The notes: generated by a model from the letters alone, not told the origin. Positions 16,812 through 26,184 are shown, numbered from the stretch's first letter. The stretch is DNA of 64,000 bases from Streptomyces liliifuscus (GCF_016598615.1 NZ_CP066831.1:8060001-8124000), one strand, 5' to 3'. Numbers and translations are program-made.

Positions 16812-17075
16812 ATGGATCGCATCAAGACCCGGATACGCAACGCGCGGATCTACAACGGCATGCCCGCCAGGGAGCTGGGCAGCGAAGGCTGGCACAAGCC
16901 GTGGAGCGGCGGCAACGGCGGCAACTGCCTGGAGGCGATGAAGCTCTCCGACGGCCGGATCGCGGTCCGTCAGTCGGCGGATCCGGACGGTCCCGCCCTC
17001 ATCTACACCCCCGGCGAGATGACCGCGTTCATCCAGGGAGCCAAGGCGGGGGAGGCCGACTTCCTGCTCTCCTGA
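16812..17075 (+). CDS. DUF397 protein
   Basis: 87 aa, starting at the base after the upstream stop codon, so translationally coupled. It shows the DUF397 pattern: WHKPWSGGNGGNCLEAM, then DGRIAVRQSADPDGPALIYT and a C-terminal FIQGAKAGEADFLLS. DUF397 proteins are the small partners of XRE/DUF5753 regulators and may modulate them. Confidence 0.92.
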   Translation: MDRIKTRIRNARIYNGMPARELGSEGWHKPWSGGNGGNCLEAMKLSDGRIAVRQSADPDGPALIYTPGEMTAFIQGAKAGEADFLLS

Positions 17076-17164
17076 GGCCGCCGACCGGCCGTTCCTTGAT
17101 CCGCTTCCACTTGTCCCACGTGCTTCCTACCTTGGCATTCAGTTGATCCAGTGACCCAGTCGAT

Positions 17165-17881
17165 TCACCACCAGGACCACATGCGCCTAGGCGCGTCCAC
17201 CAGCCGGCTCACCGCCACGATCGGGAAGGGCGGCTGCTCGGCACGGTCCTGGCCGAGGCTCAGCGCGTAATAGATCTGCTCGATCGAAGGCGGTCCGACC
17301 GCGAGGTTGCGCCGGACCGCCGCCGACGGGGACTCCTGCCCGGACTGCACGAGATACGCCGCGGCCATCGTCCCCGTACGGCCCACACCCGCCCCACAGT
17401 GCACGAACACCGGCCCCGGGGCCGCGCCCACGACGCTCAGGAAGCGTCGTACCTGGTGCGGCGTCGGGGTCTGTCCGTCCCGGATCGGCAGCCGTACGGC
17501 ATCGAGACCGGCCCTGGCGGGCCCGGCCAGCTGGGAGGCGCTCAGGTCCTCGGCCCGCAGGTCGACGACCGTGGTGAAGCCGAGCCGGGCCAGCTCCCGG
17601 TAGCCCGCGGGGGAGGGCGCGGCGCCCCGCCACAGCGCCCCTTCGGCGTCCACGGGCTGGAAGTGGTGGATGCCCTGGACCGCGTGCGTCCCCTCCGGCT
17701 CGGGGGTCTGTTCCCGGGTCCAGTACGACAGCGCGAGGATGCCCAGCGCACCGGTCGCCCAGAGGGCGAGATAGCCGAGACCGAGTGCGGCGAGGGCACG
17801 CAGCACCGTTCTGCGCAGGGATCTGCGCGGACGGCCGGTGGGCAGGGTGGTGCGGGGAGGAGACGGGGCGACGACAGCCAT
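17165..17881 (-). CDS. Membrane-anchored tyrosine/dual-specificity phosphatase
   Basis: 238 aa. The active-site loop is HCGAGVGRTG (Cys at about residue 162, CX5R complete), with a general-acid candidate in the preceding region (VDLRAEDLS) and an adjacent hydrophobic strand VFVHC. An N-terminal segment near 25-55 (LAALGLGYLALWATGALGILAL) is membrane-spanning, so the catalytic domain is probably extracytoplasmic or lies under the membrane, depending on topology. The protein is of the DUF442/dual-specificity class. The start lies in a Ser/Pro-rich leader. No partner kinase is adjacent. Confidence 0.85.
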   Translation of the reverse strand: MAVVAPSPPRTTLPTGRPRRSLRRTVLRALAALGLGYLALWATGALGILALSYWTREQTPEPEGTHAVQGIHHFQPVDAEGALWRGAAPSPAGYRELARLGFTTVVDLRAEDLSASQLAGPARAGLDAVRLPIRDGQTPTPHQVRRFLSVVGAAPGPVFVHCGAGVGRTGTMAAAYLVQSGQESPSAAVRRNLAVGPPSIEQIYYALSLGQDRAEQPPFPIVAVSRLVDAPRRMWSWW

Positions 17882-18047
17882 GGGCGACCCGGAGGCTCGG
17901 GGACGAGGGGCGCGGGCTCGGGGAGGAGGGGCGCCTTGGCATCGTAACCCGGGCCGCCGGGGCGAGAGTTGTCCGTGTATGGCAGAAGTTGCACATGTGG
18001 GGGAGGGGGCGGAAGCGACCGGAGTTTCCGGTTCGTCGGGTGCGTGC

Positions 18048-18983
18048 TCAGTCGTCGTCCGCGTCCGCGTCGCCGATGCCGACCACCGTGAGGTGCGTAC
18101 GGTCCAGGCCGGTGTCCTCCAGACAGCCGCGCAGCCGCATCCGGTCGTGGTCGGTCAGCGCGGGCTGGACCACGCCCGCGAAGAGACCGTCGCCCAGTTT
18201 GCCGAGGGTGGCGCGGTTCAGCGGTACGGACGTCGAGTCCCGGCAGCGTTCCCAGAGCTGGTGCGCGGCGAGCGATTCCCGCTCGGCGGTCATGTTCGTA
18301 CCGCGCATGTCGACCTTCAGCAGCAGGGAGGTCGCCTCGGAGTTCTTCGCGTCCTCCTCGCGGGTCTGGGTGAGGTCGGCGAGCCCCACGACGAGCGCGC
18401 CGATCAGCGCGGCCCCGACCACACCCACGGTGAGCACGCGCACGGTACGGCCGTGCCGCCCCCGCGCCCCGATGGGTGGCAGGTCGTCCAACTCCTCCAC
18501 CTCGTCCAGGTCGTTCTTGCCGTGCGGATCGGCGTTCCGGGCCGGATCGGGTGCCGCCAGGACGGCGAGCCGCCCCGCGAGCCGTCGTTCCGCCGTGGGC
18601 CGGGCCGTGGCCGACGCGATCCGTTGCACGATCCAGGCGAGCCCGGAGAGCAGCACACCGGTGACCATCAGGACCGGCACGAAGACGTACGTACGACTCG
18701 TCGGCTCGTCCAGCCAGCGGAACCGGTCGCCCGCCGGCCGGGCGTCCTTCTCCCGCAGCCGCGCCAGCACGTCCTCCTGCCGACGGTCCGCGTCACGCAT
18801 CCGCTCCTCGATCCGCGCGAGCCGCCCGAGCAGCACGATCCCGAGCAGCATCACCTCGACGACCAGCAGCAACACCCCGCACAGGATGGCCCGTTGCCAC
18901 TGCCACCGGTACAGATAGATGACGACGTACGTCCCCGCCCCCGCGGCCGCCGCGCTCCCGAAGAAGTAGGCGACGCGTCTCAT
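18048..18983 (-). CDS. Membrane protein coupled to the PEP-utilising enzyme
   Basis: 311 aa. Predicted membrane segments are at ~5-25, ~32-52 (AILCGVLLLVVEVMLLGIVLL), ~98-118 (YVFVPVLMVTGVLLSGLAW) and ~185-205 (VLTVGVVGAALIGALVVGL). A coiled-coil-like charged stretch (RIEERMRDADRRQEDVLARLREK shortened here) follows the second, and an extracytoplasmic C-terminal domain follows the last. ATG 18983 overlaps the TGA of the upstream PEP-utilising gene (ATGA), so the two are translated together. Several sequence-similar unknowns are widespread in Streptomyces. Function is unknown. Confidence 0.75.
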   Translation of the reverse strand: MRRVAYFFGSAAAAGAGTYVVIYLYRWQWQRAILCGVLLLVVEVMLLGIVLLGRLARIEERMRDADRRQEDVLARLREKDARPAGDRFRWLDEPTSRTYVFVPVLMVTGVLLSGLAWIVQRIASATARPTAERRLAGRLAVLAAPDPARNADPHGKNDLDEVEELDDLPPIGARGRHGRTVRVLTVGVVGAALIGALVVGLADLTQTREEDAKNSEATSLLLKVDMRGTNMTAERESLAAHQLWERCRDSTSVPLNRATLGKLGDGLFAGVVQPALTDHDRMRLRGCLEDTGLDRTHLTVVGIGDADADDD

Positions 18984-21310
18984 CGGAGGTCTCCCCGGGG
19001 CTCCTGACCGAGGACCTGTCGTCGTGCCTGTTGTGCCTGTTGTACCTGTTGGTCCTCCCGTTGTTCCTCTTCTTCCCGCTCCCGCACATGTACGTCGCCG
19101 GTGGTGCCGTCGACCGTGAGACGGGACCCGGGCGGGAAGCGGCGTACGGCGTCCGTGGCGCCGACGACCGTCGGCAGGCCGAACTCCCGGGCCAGCACCG
19201 CGAGATGGGACAGCGGGCTGCCCGTCTGCGCGACGAGCCCCGCGAGACCGGGGAGGAGCGGGGCGAGCGCGGGGTCGAGCGTGCGGACGACGAGTACGGG
19301 GTCGGCGGGCCGGGGTCCGGTACCGTCCCAGGCGGTTCCGGCGGCCCGTCCGCCGGACACGCCTTGGCCCGCGCCCGGACTCCTGCCCTTGCCCTTGTTC
19401 TTGAATTTGCCCTTGCCCGTGGGCTGTTCGGCGACGACCGTGCCGCCCTCCGCGAGCCGGAACGCGTCGGGCAGGGGAGCCGACACGGCTCGTGGCAGAC
19501 GTTCCTTGAAGTCGCCGGGGAGACGGCCGTGTTCGAGTGCCTCGACGAACTCCCGCCACCGCAGCAGCCCGACCTTCGACGCCTCGCCCAGACCGCCCCG
19601 TACGACCAGCCGCCGCGCCGCCTCCCGGACGAGCCGCACCTGGAGTTCCTGCACCCAGCGGATCCGGAGGCGCAGGGCCTCACGGGGAGGAAGCGAGGGG
19701 AGGCGCGGGGCCGGGAGCGTGTCCACGGCGGGGAGGGTGTCCGTGGGAGCGGCGCCCTGGTGTGACGCCGGTGCACCCTCCGGGCGTCCGGGATCCGCCG
19801 GGAGCCTCAACTCCCTGCCCAGACCGGGGGCCGTCAGCGCCAGTACCAGCGGCTGCGCCGCCACCATTCGATCGTCCGGTACGCCGAGAGCGCGGGACTC
19901 GGTGAGGGCGGCGAGGGCCGAGCCCGCGGCCGTGGCGCGGGGCTCGGGGAGGAGAGCGCCCGCGAGAGCCTCCTGGGCGTGCAGGGAGACCAGCACGGTT
20001 CGGGTCCAGCGGAGGGTGGAGAGGAGGTCGGGGCGGGTGAGCCGGTCCGCGGACGGTGTCTCGGCGAGCCGGCGGTCGACGTCCGCGACGAGGTCCACCG
20101 CGAGACCGGGCAGCGCCGACGTCAGCCGGCCCACCCGCCACGCGGCGGCCAGCCGGCGGGCACCCGGCGCCGGGTTGAGCAGCGCGAGCCACCGGCTCCG
20201 GGGCGGTGCGGCGCCCAGCAGCCGCAGATCCGCCGCGGCCCGCCCGCCGACCGACGTGACGACCGGGACCGAGCGCAGCTGCCGCCGGGGCGCGGTGCCC
20301 CCGATGTCCAGCGCGGCGGCCAGCCCCCGCGCCATCGGGGCCACCCACAAGTCCTCTTCCAGCGGCTCCAGTTGATCCGGCAGCGTCTCCGCCACCGGGC
20401 CGGGGCCGAGCAGCCGCGCACCGCGCGCGGGCCGCGCCGCCATCGCCGTGATCGGCCTGCTCTGGAAGAGCCACAGCCGCCCCGACGCGTCGAACCCGAA
20501 CTCGATGTCCTGTGGCCCGCCGAAGACCCCGCGCGCCCGCCGCGCCAGCCGGGCCAGGCGACGCAGTCCGTCGGCGCCGAGCAGCCCTTCTGGGTCGTCG
20601 GGCTCGGTGCGCAGCAACCGTCCCCAGCGGCTCAACCAGTAGTTCGTGCCGGGCTGTTCGCCGCTGACCAGGGAGTCGGGCCCGCCCCGCACCGCACTCA
20701 CCAGCATCCGGTCCGTCCGCCCCTCCACGGGGTCCGCGCCGAACATGACCCCGCCGACTCGGGCCGCGAGCATCGGCTGCACCAGCACGGCCATCGGAGC
20801 CACCGTGCCGTCGGGCCGGTGCGCCGAGTCGAGCACGGTCCGCACGGCCGCCCGGAACTCGTGCCAGCCCTGTACGTCCAGCACGGACGCGAACTGGCCC
20901 GCCAGGGACGACTCCTGGGTGTCCTCCTGCGGTGAGGAGGACCGTACGACCAGGGGGCGTGTGCCGTCGGCGGAGAGCTCCCGCCAGGCGCGGCGCAGCG
21001 CTTCCAGGTCGCCGTCGTCTGCCCACTGGCCTGCCCACTCGCCCGCCCAATCGCCGTACGGCACGACGAACCCCGGCAGCACCGGCAGCCCGGCCAGCGC
21101 GGCGCGCGCCAGATGAGCCGCCTTGGAGCCTGCGAACGGGATGCGTGCCGCCCGCGGATCGCTCAAGGGGACCGCTTCCGCGGCGAGTCGAGGAACTTCG
21201 GGGGCGGTCCGAGGAAACCGGGAGGCCAGCGGATCGCGTATGCGGGGGACACCGCCCTGGTCGTCCCCGTCGCGTGCACCGTCTCCATGACGTTCGTCGA
21301 CCGTCGTCAT
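18980..21310 (-). CDS. PEP-utilising enzyme, PEP synthase/rifampicin phosphotransferase-like
   Basis: 776 aa. The N-terminal ~330 residues are a PPDK/PEP-synthase ATP-grasp domain: VRSSSPQEDTQESSLAGQ (arginine-containing loop), GGVMFGADPV, DIEFGFD. The C-terminal end has the swivelling phosphohistidine domain with the motif TGSPLSHLAVLAREFG (His catalytic). The middle region (350-650) is unlike PEP synthase. This domain order (ATP-grasp, substrate domain, His) is that of rifampicin phosphotransferases and drug/metabolite phosphorylating homologues. The substrate is not identified. A Lys/Gly/Asn low-complexity insert (GKGKFKNKGKGRSPGAG) sits just before the His domain. Start 21310 is supported by GGAGGG. 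Confidence 0.75.
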   Translation of the reverse strand: MTTVDERHGDGARDGDDQGGVPRIRDPLASRFPRTAPEVPRLAAEAVPLSDPRAARIPFAGSKAAHLARAALAGLPVLPGFVVPYGDWAGEWAGQWADDGDLEALRRAWRELSADGTRPLVVRSSSPQEDTQESSLAGQFASVLDVQGWHEFRAAVRTVLDSAHRPDGTVAPMAVLVQPMLAARVGGVMFGADPVEGRTDRMLVSAVRGGPDSLVSGEQPGTNYWLSRWGRLLRTEPDDPEGLLGADGLRRLARLARRARGVFGGPQDIEFGFDASGRLWLFQSRPITAMAARPARGARLLGPGPVAETLPDQLEPLEEDLWVAPMARGLAAALDIGGTAPRRQLRSVPVVTSVGGRAAADLRLLGAAPPRSRWLALLNPAPGARRLAAAWRVGRLTSALPGLAVDLVADVDRRLAETPSADRLTRPDLLSTLRWTRTVLVSLHAQEALAGALLPEPRATAAGSALAALTESRALGVPDDRMVAAQPLVLALTAPGLGRELRLPADPGRPEGAPASHQGAAPTDTLPAVDTLPAPRLPSLPPREALRLRIRWVQELQVRLVREAARRLVVRGGLGEASKVGLLRWREFVEALEHGRLPGDFKERLPRAVSAPLPDAFRLAEGGTVVAEQPTGKGKFKNKGKGRSPGAGQGVSGGRAAGTAWDGTGPRPADPVLVVRTLDPALAPLLPGLAGLVAQTGSPLSHLAVLAREFGLPTVVGATDAVRRFPPGSRLTVDGTTGDVHVREREEEEQREDQQVQQAQQARRQVLGQEPRGDLR

Positions 21311-21555
21311 CGAACACCCTCCAGGACCGACCGCCAACAGGGGGGACGCGCGGGGGTGGCCCTGCGCCTGACGACGGAACGAAGGATGGGGGCGAGCTGC
21401 CGTCCGACCGGGGTACGGCCGGGGCGACAACGCGCCTCCTACAGCCGAGGATCCCACTTGCTGTTGTGTTCCATGTCATCCGGAAGTCGGATTCCGGCCG
21501 ACTGCCTGCTCCTCACCCAGTACTCACTCGGCAGCACGCGCTCCTCACCCGGTAC

Positions 21556-22965
21556 TCACGGTGGCGGCAGCGCCGCGCACAACGCCTCCAGCGCGGCCCC
21601 GTACGCATGCTCCGAAGGCGTCGCGTACCCCACGACCAGACCGTCCGGCGCGGCCGTGGACGCCTCCGGGTGCCGGAACTCCGCGAGCCCGTCCAGCGCG
21701 AGGCCCTGCCACACGGCGGCCTTCACCGCGGACTGCTCGCTCCCGGGCGGCAGCCGCAGCACCGCGTGGAGCCCGGCCGCGATCCCGGTGACCTCGACGT
21801 GCGGCGCGTGCACGGCGAGCGCGTCGACCAGCCGGTCCCGCCGCCTCCGGTACCGCTGGCGCATCCGCCGCACATGACGGTCGTACGACCCCGAGACGAC
21901 GAAGTCCGCCAGCGTCAGCTGGTCCAGGACGCTGGCCCACGCCTCCCGCTCGCCCTTGGCCTCCAGGACCCCCTCGACGTACCGCTCCGGAAGGACCATC
22001 CAGCCCAGCCGCAACGCGGGCGACAGGCTCTTGCTGACCGAGCCGATGTGGACGACCCGCTCCGGGTCCAGGCCCTGTACGGCCCCCACGGGCTTGCGGT
22101 CGTAACGGAACTCCCCGTCGTAGTCGTCCTCCAGAATCACCCCTCCACGCGCGCGTGCCCAGTCGATCACGGCGGCTCGCCGCGCGGGATGCAGCGGTCC
22201 ACCGGTCGGGAACTGGTGGGCGGGCGTGAGGAGTACGGCCCGCTCCCTGTCCAGGCCGTCGACCCGGGCGCCGTCCTCGTCGAGCGGCAGGGGGACGGTC
22301 CGTACGCCCGCCGCCGTCAGCAACTCGCGGTGGAAGGCGAGGCCGTACGACTCGACGGCCAGCGGACCGCGCAGCACCTCGGGGAACAGCAGCCGCAGGG
22401 CGTGCGCGAAGCCGGAGCAGATCACGATCCGCCCCGGCTCCGTACGGACGCCACGCGCGCGTGCCAGGTACTCCGTCAGCGCCACCCGCAGTTCGATCCG
22501 GCCGGCGGGATCACCGGGCCCGAACGCCTCGTTGGGCGCCTGCCGCAGAGCCCGCCGGTACGAGGCCAGCCACGCGGCGCGCGGGAACGACGACGCGTCC
22601 GGCGTGCCCTGCCGCAGGTCGTGGCGCGGTCCACGCGCGCGTGGGGGTGCCTTTTTGGGTACGCGCGCGTGGACGCCCAGCGGTTCGGCCCGCTCGGCGA
22701 CCAGGGTGCCCGAACCCTGCCGCGCGGTCAGCCAGCCCTCGGCCACGAGCTCGGCGTACGCGTCGGCGACCGTGTTGCGGGCCACACCCAGATCGGCGGC
22801 GAGCGAGCGGTACGGAGGGAGACGGGTGCCCGGGGCGAGGCGCCCGCTGCGGACCGCCTCGCGCAGGGCGCGGATCAGAGCGGCGCGGCGGCCACCAGGA
22901 CCCGACAGTTCCAGATGCAGGTCGGCGCCGATGCGCTCCGCCGAATTGACCCACGAATTCGCCAT
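21556..22965 (-). CDS. pdxR: MocR/PdxR-type GntR regulator
   Basis: 469 aa. Residues 1-90 are a GntR winged helix (LIRALREAVRSGRLAPGTRLP, then NTVADAYAELVAEGWL). The rest is a fold-type I aminotransferase domain with the PLP-binding lysine in GSVSKSLSPALRLG. In this family the aminotransferase-like domain senses pyridoxal phosphate or a related amine. Nearly back to back with the AhpD-like gene (about 40 bases), it probably regulates that gene and itself. A run of CACGCGCGCGTG palindromes lies inside its coding sequence. Whether it controls vitamin B6 genes is inferred from the PdxR class. Confidence 0.85.
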   Translation of the reverse strand: MANSWVNSAERIGADLHLELSGPGGRRAALIRALREAVRSGRLAPGTRLPPYRSLAADLGVARNTVADAYAELVAEGWLTARQGSGTLVAERAEPLGVHARVPKKAPPRARGPRHDLRQGTPDASSFPRAAWLASYRRALRQAPNEAFGPGDPAGRIELRVALTEYLARARGVRTEPGRIVICSGFAHALRLLFPEVLRGPLAVESYGLAFHRELLTAAGVRTVPLPLDEDGARVDGLDRERAVLLTPAHQFPTGGPLHPARRAAVIDWARARGGVILEDDYDGEFRYDRKPVGAVQGLDPERVVHIGSVSKSLSPALRLGWMVLPERYVEGVLEAKGEREAWASVLDQLTLADFVVSGSYDRHVRRMRQRYRRRRDRLVDALAVHAPHVEVTGIAAGLHAVLRLPPGSEQSAVKAAVWQGLALDGLAEFRHPEASTAAPDGLVVGYATPSEHAYGAALEALCAALPPP

Positions 22966-22999
22966 GGAAATGCACCCTACAGGGGGTCTATCCGGCTCG

Positions 23000-23005
23000 T
23001 AGATT
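23000..23005 (+). promoter_or_regulatory. Likely -10 for a leaderless AhpD-like transcript
   Basis: TAGATT sits so that the predicted start of transcription falls at the ATG at 23013. There is no Shine-Dalgarno site. The roughly 40-base divergent region must also hold the regulator's own promoter and operator. Confidence 0.4.
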
Positions 23006-23012
23006 CATGGTC

Positions 23013-23507
23013 ATGACGACGAACACGACACCCACCATGAATGTGACGCACACGGCGGCGAACGCCCGGATCAACTTCGCGAAGGCCGCTCCGAAGGCGT
23101 TCCGCGCCCTCGTCGGCTTCGACATCGCGGCCCGTGAGGGCCTCGACCCGGCACTCGTCGAGCTGATCCAGATCCGCGCCTCGCACCTCAACCACTGCGC
23201 CTACTGCCTCCACATGCACACCAACGACGCACGCAAGGCGGGCGAGAGCGAGGACCGGCTGCACATGGTCGCCGTGTGGCGCGAGGCCCCGCACTTCTTC
23301 ACCGAGAAGGAGCGCGCGGCCCTCGCCCTGACGGAGGCGGTGACCCTGGTCGCCGACGGCGGCGTCCCGGCCGACGTCTACGCCGAGGCCGCGGCCCGGT
23401 TCGACGACGAGGAACTGGCCCAGGTCCTGGCACTGATCTTCGCGATCAACACCTGGAACCGGGTCGCCCTGTCGACGGCGAAGATGGCGGGGACGGACGA
23501 ACGCTGA
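23013..23507 (+). CDS. Carboxymuconolactone decarboxylase/AhpD-family protein
   Basis: 164 aa from ATG 23013 (23007 is also in frame). The AhpD-type redox motif is in HCAYCLHMHTNDARK: a CxxC pair with a nearby His, followed by the conserved helix ERAALALTEAVTLVADG. Members act as peroxidase partners, in carboxymuconolactone-type decarboxylation, or as proteins of uncertain role. Here the divergent MocR regulator suggests control by a PLP-dependent signal or by oxidative/amine stress, a common pairing for these genes. Function is inferred at the family level only. Confidence 0.88.
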   Translation: MTTNTTPTMNVTHTAANARINFAKAAPKAFRALVGFDIAAREGLDPALVELIQIRASHLNHCAYCLHMHTNDARKAGESEDRLHMVAVWREAPHFFTEKERAALALTEAVTLVADGGVPADVYAEAAARFDDEELAQVLALIFAINTWNRVALSTAKMAGTDER

Positions 23508-23640
23508 GGAGCGGGAGCGGGAGCGGGAGCGGGAGCGGGGAGCCGGGAGCCGGGAGCCGGGTGGTGGGTGGTGGGTGGCGGGAGCCGGAGCCGGAGCCGG
23601 AGCCGGGTGGCGGTCGGCGGGTGGGAGTGGCGGTGCCGGG
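23508..23640. repeat. GGAGCG/GGAGCC microsatellite tract
   Basis: An imperfect G-rich run follows the AhpD-like stop codon: about five GGGAGC hexamers, three GGGAGCC units, GGTGGTGGGTGG, then four GGAGCC units. All guanine runs are on the + strand. It could form G-quadruplexes, terminate convergent transcription, or slip. No gene is supported in it. Confidence 0.8.
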
Positions 23641-23650
23641 TGCGTGGTGG

Positions 23651-25138
23651 CTACGCGGTCATCGGGCGGTCGTACGGTCCGATCGGCGCCGGCAGCCGAG
23701 AGGTGCCCGTCAGATGGCGGTCCACCGCCGCCGCCACCGCCCGCCCCTCGGCGATCGCCCACACGATCAGGGACTGGCCGCGCGCGGCGTCCCCCGCCGC
23801 GTACACGCCGGGCACGTTCGTCGCGAAGTCCGCGTCGCGGGTGATCGTGCCACGGGGGTCGAGCCCGAGTCCGAGCTGGTCGACGAGGCCGTCGGAGCGG
23901 TCGGGGCCGGAGAAGCCGAGCGCGAGCAGCACGAGGTCGGCGGGGAGCACTCGCCCGGTCCCGGGGCGCGGGCGGCGCTCCGCGTCGACCTCGACCAGAT
24001 GCAGCGAGCGCACCCGCCCGGCCGCGTCACCGGTGAAACGGAGCGTCGACGCCGCGAAGAGCCGCGCGTCCGCGTCCGCCGCGGGCGCCGTCTCCAGGTC
24101 CCTGGCCTCCTCGTGCGCCGCGGACAGCCGGTAGATCCTCGGGTACACCGGCCAAGGGTCGGCGTCCTCGTCGCGCTCCTCGCCCGGCTGTGTGTAGATG
24201 TCCAGCTGCGTCACGGATCTCGCGCCCTCGCGCACCGCCGTACCCAGACAGTCGGCGCCCGTGTCACCACCACCCACGATCACGACATGCTTGCCCGCCG
24301 CCGACAGCGGTGACGTCTCCAGATCCCCCTCGCACACCCGGTTGGCCAGCGGCAGATACTCCATCGCCTGATGGATGCCGCTCAACTCCCGCCCGGGAAC
24401 CGGCAGTTCACGCCAGGCCGTGGCACCCACGGCGAGCACGACCGCGTCGTACCTGGCCCGCAACTCGGCCGCCCCGACGTCCCGGCCGACGGCGGTCGAC
24501 GTACGGAACTTCGTCCCCTCCGCCCGCATCTGCGCGACCCGCCGCTCCAGGTGCCGCTTCTCCATCTTGAACTCGGGGATCCCGTACCGCATCAGGCCGC
24601 CGATCCGGTCGTCCCGCTCGTACACGGCGACCGTGTGCCCGGCCCGGGTCAGCTGCTGCGCCGCGGCGAGCCCGGTGGGCCCCGAGCCGATCACCGCGAC
24701 CGTCCTGTCGGACAACCGGTCCGGCGGCCGTGGCGGCGCGAACCCGTCCTCCCAGGCCCGGTCGGCGATGGCGACCTCGACGTTCTTGATGGTGACCGCC
24801 GGCTGGTTGATCGCCAGGACACAGCCCGCCTCGCACGGCGCGGGGCACAACCGGCCGGTGAACTCGGGAAAGTTGTTCGTCGCGTGCAGCCGGTCGCTCG
24901 CCGCCCGCCAGTCGTCGCGCGAGACCAGGTCGTTCCATTCGGGGATCAGATTGCCCAGCGGACAGGCGTCGTGGCAGAACGGGACACCGCAGTCCATGCA
25001 CCGGTCGGCCTGCGTGCGGATGATCGGGAGCAGCGCCCCCGGAACGTACACCTCGTCCCAGTCATGGACCCGCTCCCCGACGGGGCGCCGCGGCCACTCC
25101 TCGCGGGAGGCATTGAGGAAACCCTTGGGATCGGCCAT
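23651..25138 (-). CDS. gltD: Glutamate synthase small subunit, orphan
   Basis: 495 aa. It has the FeS-binding N-terminus (CMDCGVPFC, CPLGN, CPAPCEAGC), the FAD-binding motif VIGSGPTGLAAAQQL and a second NAD(P)H motif VIVGGGDTGADC, then the FAD-ending GVYAAGDAARGQSLIVWAIAEGR. This subunit normally feeds electrons from NADPH to the large subunit in ammonia assimilation. No gltB lies nearby, so either gltB is elsewhere or the protein supplies electrons to another partner. Start 25138 has GGGAGA upstream and MADPKGFL, a typical GltD N-terminus. Confidence 0.95.
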   Translation of the reverse strand: MADPKGFLNASREEWPRRPVGERVHDWDEVYVPGALLPIIRTQADRCMDCGVPFCHDACPLGNLIPEWNDLVSRDDWRAASDRLHATNNFPEFTGRLCPAPCEAGCVLAINQPAVTIKNVEVAIADRAWEDGFAPPRPPDRLSDRTVAVIGSGPTGLAAAQQLTRAGHTVAVYERDDRIGGLMRYGIPEFKMEKRHLERRVAQMRAEGTKFRTSTAVGRDVGAAELRARYDAVVLAVGATAWRELPVPGRELSGIHQAMEYLPLANRVCEGDLETSPLSAAGKHVVIVGGGDTGADCLGTAVREGARSVTQLDIYTQPGEERDEDADPWPVYPRIYRLSAAHEEARDLETAPAADADARLFAASTLRFTGDAAGRVRSLHLVEVDAERRPRPGTGRVLPADLVLLALGFSGPDRSDGLVDQLGLGLDPRGTITRDADFATNVPGVYAAGDAARGQSLIVWAIAEGRAVAAAVDRHLTGTSRLPAPIGPYDRPMTA

Positions 25139-25337
25139 GGCCGTCTCCCTCACGTACGTGAACGGGGCCCCTGCGCTCTCCGTCTCCGACGCCATCGTCC
25201 GGGCGGCGGGCCGAGGGCCTGTCGGCAGACTCTTCCCGCCACGATACGACGCCGTGGCCGCGCCCGCCTCGGACGTGCGCGGGCACATCCACCGGAGGGC
25301 GCGGCCACGTGGGCCGACGAGCGTGACCGGGTACGCC

Positions 25338-25817
25338 TCAGGTCAGCGCCAGTACGTACGAGATCGCGGCGGCGGCCGCCGCGACCGTGCGGACGTGGTT
25401 CCACATCGTCCACTCGCTCACATACGTGGGCCAGTACGCGACGGCCTCCGGCGTACCGGCCTCCATCGTGGCCAGCTTGTTGTTGCGCGGGACGTTGGCC
25501 GCGATCGTGACCCCGAAACAGCCGAACAGATACAGCGCACTGCCCAGCAGCATCTCCACCGTGCCCTCGTCGGGCCACAGCACGAACGTGACCACCGCGA
25601 GCACGGCACACATCACGGCCGACCCGATGAACAGGAACATGAACGCCGGCATCAGCGCGGTCACGTTGATCGCCTGCATCGCGGCGACTCCCTGCGCCGG
25701 CGGCAGGGCGGCGAGGCCCTTCATGACGAATGTCGAGAACCCGATGAAAACGCCGGCCACCAGCCCCGTGCCGAGCACCCCCACCATGGTGATGACGAAG
25801 AACGGTCCCTCGATCAT
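25338..25817 (-). CDS. DUF1772 membrane protein
   Basis: 159 aa with four predicted membrane helices (FFVITMVGVLGTGLVAGVF, MPAFMFLFIGSAVMCAVLAV, LLGSALYLFGCFGVTIAAN, and VRTVAAAAAAISYVLAL). It matches DUF1772/anthrone-oxygenase-like proteins (NVPRNN motif after the third helix). Some fungal members are anthrone oxygenases, but bacterial ones have unknown roles. Start 25817 has GGGAG five bases upstream. It probably ends its own short transcript. Confidence 0.8.
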   Translation of the reverse strand: MIEGPFFVITMVGVLGTGLVAGVFIGFSTFVMKGLAALPPAQGVAAMQAINVTALMPAFMFLFIGSAVMCAVLAVVTFVLWPDEGTVEMLLGSALYLFGCFGVTIAANVPRNNKLATMEAGTPEAVAYWPTYVSEWTMWNHVRTVAAAAAAISYVLALT

Positions 25818-26011
25818 GGCAACTCCCGCGTAAGTAGAACCCTTGGGCAACAACCCGCGCACCGCTCCCAGAACCGCCGGTCCGGACGACCCCGAACCCC
25901 AAGATCCTGCCCGGCACTCCCTGTCACCACAAGTGAAATGCCGTACGGGAAGCGTGACCATGGCCGAGGAACTCGGGGGCATGTTCGGTCGTCTCGGGAC
26001 GGGGTCCGGGT

Positions 26012-26044
26012 GGGATCCGGACGGGATCCGGACGGGATCCGGGG
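26012..26044. repeat. Tandem GGGATCCGGAC units
   Basis: Three near-identical 11-base units lie in the otherwise gene-free 25818-26184 stretch, followed by further GGGATGGG-type runs. Simple-sequence expansion is likely. Nothing else is supported in this interval apart from the possible upstream region of the DUF1772 gene. Confidence 0.6.
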
Positions 26045-26184
26045 CAGACCCGGGATGGGCGTGGGATGGGTGCGGGATGGACCTGAGACAGCCCTGGGGT
26101 GGGGGCGGCCGGAGAGTCGGGGTGTGGCCGAGGGCTGTTCGGGTGAGTGGCTGGGGGGTCTCGCTCTCTCCCCCCGCATTTGCC

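Noticed and set aside
23508..23640. CRISPR array
   Set aside because: Units are 6-7 bases without spacers.
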